Assembly: GCA_934438135.1 (NCBI GenBank)
Contig: CAKSBP010000053.1
Span: forward strand, 1 to 17,864
DNA length: 17,864 bases
Reading direction: 5' to 3'
From: an uncultured Clostridium sp.
GTDB lineage: Bacteria > Bacillota > Clostridia > Lachnospirales > Lachnospiraceae
Part shown: positions 14,212 to 17,864 of the stretch, piece after piece
How positions within the stretch are numbered: the stretch's first letter is position 1
How the letters are laid out: every line of letters starts with the position of its first letter
Notes under the pieces: model-generated
What the model was told of the DNA's origin: nothing
The model's database searches: none
Seen by the model: the letters and a program-made list of their open reading frames with translations, nothing else
Program-made: the position numbers and the translations under genes

Positions 14212-15656
14212 TTTAGAAATACCTCCGGATTCTCTTCCTTAAATTTAGTGTCTTCGAATAGGGACAACTGCTCATAAATTCCCTTTCCGCCCACTCCCTC
14301 CGGCAGTTTTTCCTTAAAATCCAGCATATGGTCTAAGATGTAATCCTCTTGTATCTTCACTGGATACATCATCTTCCCATTACAGGTAATAAAATAAAGA
14401 GCACGTTTCAATACAACCCCTAGTTTCTTCAAGTCCAAAAAATCCAATTTCGCATATTTTCTGGCCGCCACAATTCTCTGTGCTGATTTCACACCAATTC
14501 CAGGCACCCGGAGCAGCATTTTATAAGATGCCCGATTTACTTCTAGCGGAAATACTTCCAAATGATTCAACGCCCAGTTACACTTTGGATCCAGCATCGT
14601 ATTAAAATTCGGTCTTTCCTTCGTAAGAAGTTCTTCTGCTTTAAATCCATAAAACCGAAGAAGCCAATCTGCCTGATACAGCCTATGTTCTCTTAAAAGC
14701 GGAGGTCCGCCTGGAAGTACTGGAAGATTAGAATCAAATGTAGTATTAACAAACGCACTGTAAAACACCCTCTTCAAATCAAACTTCTGATATAAATTCT
14801 CCACCACTTGAATAATCTGATAATCTGTCTCTGGTGTAGCTCCGATAATCATTTGTGTAGACTGTCCTCCTGGCACAAACTGCTTTACCGTATTCCTTTC
14901 TCTTCTTAGAGAAACTCCATGAGAATCTGCCTCTACAGGAAGGCTTTGGTTCTCTTCCCCATGATTCATTCCCAAATGTTCTGGAAGATGAATCTTCGGC
15001 ATTTTCTTCCAGCTTTTGTGTTCTGAAAGAAGCATCTTATTTTCCTTTATTCCAAGCTGAATCTGACGCATGGGCACTAAAATATTCTTCCTGGTCTTAT
15101 TCGGAGCTAACCGCTTCAATCCTTCACTCGTTGGAAGTTCCAAATTCACACTCATACGATCTGCCAGAAGTCCAAGTTCCTCTATCAGACTTCCATGTGC
15201 CCCAGGAATAGCCTTCACATGAATGTATCCATTAAAATGGTACTTATTCCGAAGAAGCGATATGGCCTCTATCATCTGCTCCATGGTATAATTGGGATTC
15301 TCAATGATTCCAGAACTTAAAAAAAGCCCTTCTATATAATTGCGTTTATAAAATTCAATCGTGAGGCTGGCTACCTCTTCTGGCGTAAATCTGGCACGCA
15401 CCACATCGTTAGAAGAACGGTTCTGGCAATACTTACAGTCAAAAATACACTCATTTGTCAAAAGAATCTTAAGCAAGGAGATACATCTCCCATCTGACGC
15501 AAAAGAATGACAGATACCGCGGGAAACCGCACTTCCAAGGCTTCCACTTTTCCCTTTTCGTTCCACTCCACTGGAAGTACAGGCAACATCATACTTTGCC
15601 GCATCCGTTAGTATCTCCAGTTTTTCCATCTGTGTCATTGATTCCTTTGTAATCAT
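14208..15656 (-). CDS. Putative DNA modification/repair radical SAM protein (TIGR03916 family)
   Basis: The 482-aa protein is a radical SAM enzyme: the [4Fe-4S] cluster motif CX3CX2C is at Cys 70, 74 and 77 (NECIFDCKYCQNR), inside a TIM-barrel core (about 60-310). A helix-hairpin-helix (about 382-399, LLRVPGIGVKSAQRIVAAR) gives non-specific DNA binding, supporting a DNA substrate. Between about 205 and 260 lies a charged, variable insertion that looks longer than usual for the family. QSTQMIIGATPETD after it is typical. The reading frame is open 45 codons further up, but GGAGG lies seven bases before the ATG at 15656, and the promoter at 15693-15721 falls inside the longer frame. The partner DUF4130 gene overlaps its stop by four bases. 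The reaction is not known. Confidence 0.85.
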   Translation of the reverse strand: MITKESMTQMEKLEILTDAAKYDVACTSSGVERKGKSGSLGSAVSRGICHSFASDGRCISLLKILLTNECIFDCKYCQNRSSNDVVRARFTPEEVASLTIEFYKRNYIEGLFLSSGIIENPNYTMEQMIEAISLLRNKYHFNGYIHVKAIPGAHGSLIEELGLLADRMSVNLELPTSEGLKRLAPNKTRKNILVPMRQIQLGIKENKMLLSEHKSWKKMPKIHLPEHLGMNHGEENQSLPVEADSHGVSLRRERNTVKQFVPGGQSTQMIIGATPETDYQIIQVVENLYQKFDLKRVFYSAFVNTTFDSNLPVLPGGPPLLREHRLYQADWLLRFYGFKAEELLTKERPNFNTMLDPKCNWALNHLEVFPLEVNRASYKMLLRVPGIGVKSAQRIVAARKYAKLDFLDLKKLGVVLKRALYFITCNGKMMYPVKIQEDYILDHMLDFKEKLPEGVGGKGIYEQLSLFEDTKFKEENPEVFLK

Positions 15657-15692
15657 TCGCCCGCCTCCAAATCGAATATATGTTCTATTTTT

Positions 15693-15721
15693 ATCATAAC
15701 ATATTTCAATTTTGCTTTCAA
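15693..15721 (-). promoter_or_regulatory. Sigma-A promoter of the radical SAM operon
   Basis: On the minus strand TTGAAA (15721-15716), a 17-base spacer and TATGAT (15698-15693) make a near-consensus promoter, with a leader of about 30 bases carrying the GGAGG site. It supports the start at 15656. Confidence 0.75.
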
Positions 15722-15839
15722 GGCTTTTGCAATTCCATTTTTCTCTTTTTTCTCTATTGTAGACATTTTTCCAGAAAAACAAGAAATGCAAGAAAGAATC
15801 AGAAATAGAATGAAAAAATGAATTGAAATGTGCACAGGA

Positions 15840-15870
15840 TTGTTACATAATAAGAATCAGTTACATAATA
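15840..15870 (+). promoter_or_regulatory. Two-component operon promoter with an 11-base direct repeat
   Basis: GTTACATAATA occurs exactly twice (15842-15852 and 15860-15870), 18 bases apart. It overlaps a candidate promoter, TTGTTA (15840-15845), 18 bases, CATAAT (15864-15869). The repeat could be an autoregulation site for the response regulator, though an 18-base period is not one full number of helix turns. Confidence 0.45.
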
Positions 15871-15877
15871 TTTAAAA

Positions 15878-15899
15878 TGACAGTCCGTATATGCTGTCA
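15878..15899 (+). repeat. Hairpin in the leader of the histidine kinase gene
   Basis: TGACAG (15878-15883) and CTGTCA (15894-15899) are perfect inverted copies around a ten-base loop. The upstream in-frame ATG (15891) lies in the loop, and the AAAGGA ribosome site follows at once. It may act as an operator or as a leader structure. Confidence 0.4.
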
Positions 15900-15917
15900 G
15901 AAAGGAAATGCAGAAAC

Positions 15918-17030
15918 ATGAATGAAACCTATGATAAAATTATGCTTCTGGCCTGTTCCATGCTGCTTTTTCTTTTAAGCAGAAATGATGAGTATCTGAT
16001 TATCCCCTTGCTGGCTGCGGTTTTAATTAGCTCCCTTTATCTCTGTATTGATTCCGTAGTGGTTCACCTGATCCTATTTTTGATTTACTTGATTGGATGT
16101 TCCTTCTATGGAAATCTATGTTATTTTTTACCTCTGGTTATTTATGACTTACTGATTACCTGTCTACAGTATAGTGTATTTTTTATATTTTGGCCTTTAC
16201 ACATACAGATGCAGTCCATGAATGTTTACAGCATTATTCTCCTTCTTTTATTCTGTATTCTCAGCTACTACCTGAAACAAAAATCAGAGGCATACCAGCA
16301 TCTGGAACAGGAATATCAGCAGTCTGTTGAACACAGTACAGAATTCGCTCTTTTACAGGAAGAAAAAAATCGGAGTCTTCTTGAAAACCAGGACTACGAA
16401 ATTAATATTGCTAGATTAAATGAACGAAACCGGATTTCCAGAGAAATCCACGATCATGTAGGACATGTCCTATCTCGTTCTCTAATCCAGATTGGTGCTC
16501 TTCTGACAATTTCAAAGGATCCGCTTATGACAGAATCTCTTTCCAGCCTTAAGGATTCGCTTTCAGAAGGAATGGACAGTATCCGTGCCAGCGTACATAA
16601 TATGCATGATGAATCCATTGATTTATATAGTGAAGTCCGGAAATTAGTAAATAGCTTTTCTTTTTGTCCAGTCGAATACGAATATGATATTGTAAATCCG
16701 CCACTGCTCAAATTAAAATACTGCTTCATTGCTATCGTAAAAGAGTCTTTATCTAATATAATCAAGCACTCAGATGCAAGCAAAGTACATATTCAGCTTC
16801 AGGAAGAACCTTCCCTTTACCGCCTTATCATCAGTGATAATGGAACCACTACGGAAAAAACCAAGGCGATTGCAAGGCGTATCAAAATATCCAACGACTA
16901 TGTAGATGGCATGGGGCTTCAAAATATGATGGATCGTGTAAAAGGATTTAATGGAACTTATGAAATCATTGCAAAGGATGGATTTAAAATTGTAGTAACC
17001 ATATCGAAAGAAAACAATGGAGGAAATTAA
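15918..17030 (+). CDS. NarL-type sensor histidine kinase
   Basis: The 370-aa protein senses a signal at the membrane and phosphorylates the partner regulator encoded next to it. The N-terminal 118 residues hold about five membrane helices with very short outside loops, so the signal may be within the membrane. A short coiled coil (about 119-165) leads to a HisKA_3 dimerisation domain with the phospho-acceptor His 178 in RISREIHDHVGHVLS. The HATPase domain (about 255-370) has the N box (KESLSNIIKHSDASKV), the G1 box (ISDNG) and GMGLQNMMDRV. The frame opens at 15891, but AAAGGA precedes the ATG at 15918 (MNETYD), which I prefer; spacing is long (11 bases). Only one base separates it from the regulator gene. 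The signal and target genes are unknown. Confidence 0.88.
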   Translation: MNETYDKIMLLACSMLLFLLSRNDEYLIIPLLAAVLISSLYLCIDSVVVHLILFLIYLIGCSFYGNLCYFLPLVIYDLLITCLQYSVFFIFWPLHIQMQSMNVYSIILLLLFCILSYYLKQKSEAYQHLEQEYQQSVEHSTEFALLQEEKNRSLLENQDYEINIARLNERNRISREIHDHVGHVLSRSLIQIGALLTISKDPLMTESLSSLKDSLSEGMDSIRASVHNMHDESIDLYSEVRKLVNSFSFCPVEYEYDIVNPPLLKLKYCFIAIVKESLSNIIKHSDASKVHIQLQEEPSLYRLIISDNGTTTEKTKAIARRIKISNDYVDGMGLQNMMDRVKGFNGTYEIIAKDGFKIVVTISKENNGGN

Positions 17031-17031
17031 C

Positions 17032-17655
17032 ATGAATTTAGTTCTTATTGATGACGATAACCTCGTCTGTTCTTCTTTAAAAATTATACTAAGTGCCGAT
17101 AGTGAAATTACGGTAGCAGGAATGGGCAGCAGCGGAAAGGATGCCATAGACCTATATTATTCCCTGAAACCAGATGTTCTTTTAATGGACATCCGTATGG
17201 AAACTATGTCTGGCCTGGAAGCCGGGGAAGCTATTTTGAAAGATTTTCCTGATGCACGAATCCTATATCTCACTACATTTCTAGATGACGATTACATTAT
17301 AAAAGCTCTCAATATCGGTGCCAAAGGCTATATGCTGAAACAGGATTTCGAAAGCATTATTCCTGCGGTAAAAGCAGTTTTCTGCGGTCAGCACGTCTAT
17401 GGAACCGAAATTGTTTCCAAACTGCCAAATCTTTTAAATCAGAATTCTCACCATGAGGTATATCAAAATGCTGGTATTACACAAAAAGAGCTTGAAATTA
17501 TTACATTGATTGCAGATGGAAAATCCAATAAGGAAATGGCTCAGGAACTGTTTCTTTCTGAAGGAACTATTCGAAATTACATAAGTACCATTCTGGAAAA
17601 ACTAGAACTTAGAGATCGGACACAGATTGCGATATTCTTTTATAAGCACAAGTAA
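17032..17655 (+). CDS. NarL/FixJ-family response regulator
   Basis: The 208-aa protein has a receiver domain (about 1-120) and a LuxR-type helix-turn-helix (about 143-205). The acidic cluster Asp 7-9 (IDDDN), the phospho-acceptor Asp 53 (LLMDIRME), Thr 81/82 (YLTTF) and Lys 103 (GYMLKQ) are all present, so it should be a normal phospho-switch. The C-terminal ITQKELEIITLIADGKSNKEMA and LFLSEGTIRNYISTILEKL segments are a complete LuxR DNA-binding signature. GGAGG at eight bases before ATG 17032 sets the start; the frame is open five codons earlier, inside the kinase gene. It is the direct partner of the kinase upstream. The 11-base direct repeat before the kinase gene could be its own binding site. 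Regulated genes are not evident in the window. Confidence 0.92.
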   Translation: MNLVLIDDDNLVCSSLKIILSADSEITVAGMGSSGKDAIDLYYSLKPDVLLMDIRMETMSGLEAGEAILKDFPDARILYLTTFLDDDYIIKALNIGAKGYMLKQDFESIIPAVKAVFCGQHVYGTEIVSKLPNLLNQNSHHEVYQNAGITQKELEIITLIADGKSNKEMAQELFLSEGTIRNYISTILEKLELRDRTQIAIFFYKHK

Positions 17656-17766
17656 TACTCTGTGTGAAGAATGTGAAGACAAACAGGACGGGTGAAAAAT
17701 TTTATGTTTGGTTCAGAAGCTGTCTGGATAGTTTTCAAAGATTTTTTAGTTTTTTCAAAAAAAGTG

Positions 17767-17794
17767 TTGACTTTCTTCGAAAAATAAATATAAT
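17767..17794 (+). promoter_or_regulatory. Consensus-like sigma-A promoter
   Basis: TTGACT (17767-17772), 16 bases and TATAAT (17789-17794) make a strong promoter on the plus strand. Transcription would start near 17801 and meet the terminator hairpin about 20 bases later. Confidence 0.7.
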
Positions 17795-17800
17795 CCCGTC

Positions 17801-17864
17801 TTTGACAGTTCTAAAAACAAAAAATCGCTGTATCCATTATATTTGCTGGATTGCAGCGATTTTT
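17801..17864 (+). ncRNA. Candidate short transcript (small RNA or attenuated leader)
   Basis: A strong promoter at 17767-17794 is followed within about 65 bases by a Rho-independent terminator, with no ORF between. The product would be a small RNA of about 60-70 bases, or the leader of a gene beyond the right edge whose transcription is decided at the hairpin. It matches no RNA family that I recognise, and the window ends at its last base. Confidence 0.35.
17820..17864. terminator. Strong intrinsic terminator at the window edge
   Basis: AAAAATCGCTG (17820-17830) and CAGCGATTTTT (17854-17864) are perfect 11-base inverted copies, with an inner TCCA/TGGA pair in the loop. A T run on one side and an A run on the other make it work in both directions. 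It may end the response-regulator transcript, the short transcript from 17801, or a minus-strand gene beyond the window. Confidence 0.75.

Noticed and set aside
15657..15791. 45-codon N-terminal extension of the radical SAM protein
   Set aside because: The promoter at 15693-15721 falls inside it and a GGAGG ribosome site marks the ATG at 15656; the extra residues do not look like family sequence.
17736..17766. T-run/A-run stretch after the response regulator as a terminator
   Set aside because: The runs can pair (TTTTTT with AAAAAA) but there is no GC stem; the hairpin at 17820-17864 is far better.

Overview
The window looks like chromosomal DNA of a low-GC, probably spore-forming, anaerobic Firmicute, most likely a Lachnospiraceae/Clostridia gut commensal. 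This rests on strong AGGAGG-type ribosome sites, AT-rich sigma-A promoters, and family content: a DUF1653 protein, a CmpB-family membrane protein, a MIF-like tautomerase, a SpoIID-like protein and the radical SAM/DUF4130 pair. The taxonomy is inferred from the sequence and was not searched. No rRNA, tRNA, CRISPR array, phage or insertion sequence was seen.

Layout. (1) Positions 76-4351, minus strand: four tightly packed genes that read legB, legC, a PtmE-like CBS-nucleotidyltransferase and legI/neuB. They form most of a GDP-sugar route to legionaminic acid, a bacterial nonulosonic (sialic-like) acid. The 2-epimerase (LegG), N-acetyltransferase (LegH) and CMP-transferase (LegF) are not in the window. 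(2) 4575-6560, minus: an HD-domain phosphohydrolase preceded by a small unknown ORF. The two lie in the same reading frame and are parted only by one TAG codon and two sense codons. An excellent extended -10 promoter drives them. (3) 6707-8884, minus: a TTG-started membrane-anchored polysaccharide deacetylase followed by a SpoIID-like/peptidoglycan-binding protein, probably a cell-wall or spore-cortex pair. (4) 8979-10656, minus: branched-chain aminotransferase ilvE followed by a DUF1653 protein. (5) 10949-12877: a CmpB-like membrane protein (plus), a MIF/phenylpyruvate-tautomerase homologue (minus) and a GNAT acetyltransferase with an extra N-terminal domain (plus), separated by hairpin terminators. 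(6) 12943-15656, minus: a low-complexity Asp/Asn-rich lipoprotein, then the overlapping DUF4130 and radical SAM DNA-repair/modification pair. (7) 15918-17655, plus: a NarL-type two-component system. At the right edge a consensus promoter runs straight into a strong terminator hairpin, suggesting a very short transcript.

The most interesting points are the single in-frame amber codon between the two ORFs around 6201, the uncharacterised radical SAM + DUF4130 couple, the short promoter-terminator unit at the right end, and the SpoIID-like protein with no visible export signal. Several starts were moved downstream from the longest ORF because a clear Shine-Dalgarno sequence marks an internal ATG; reasons are given per gene.
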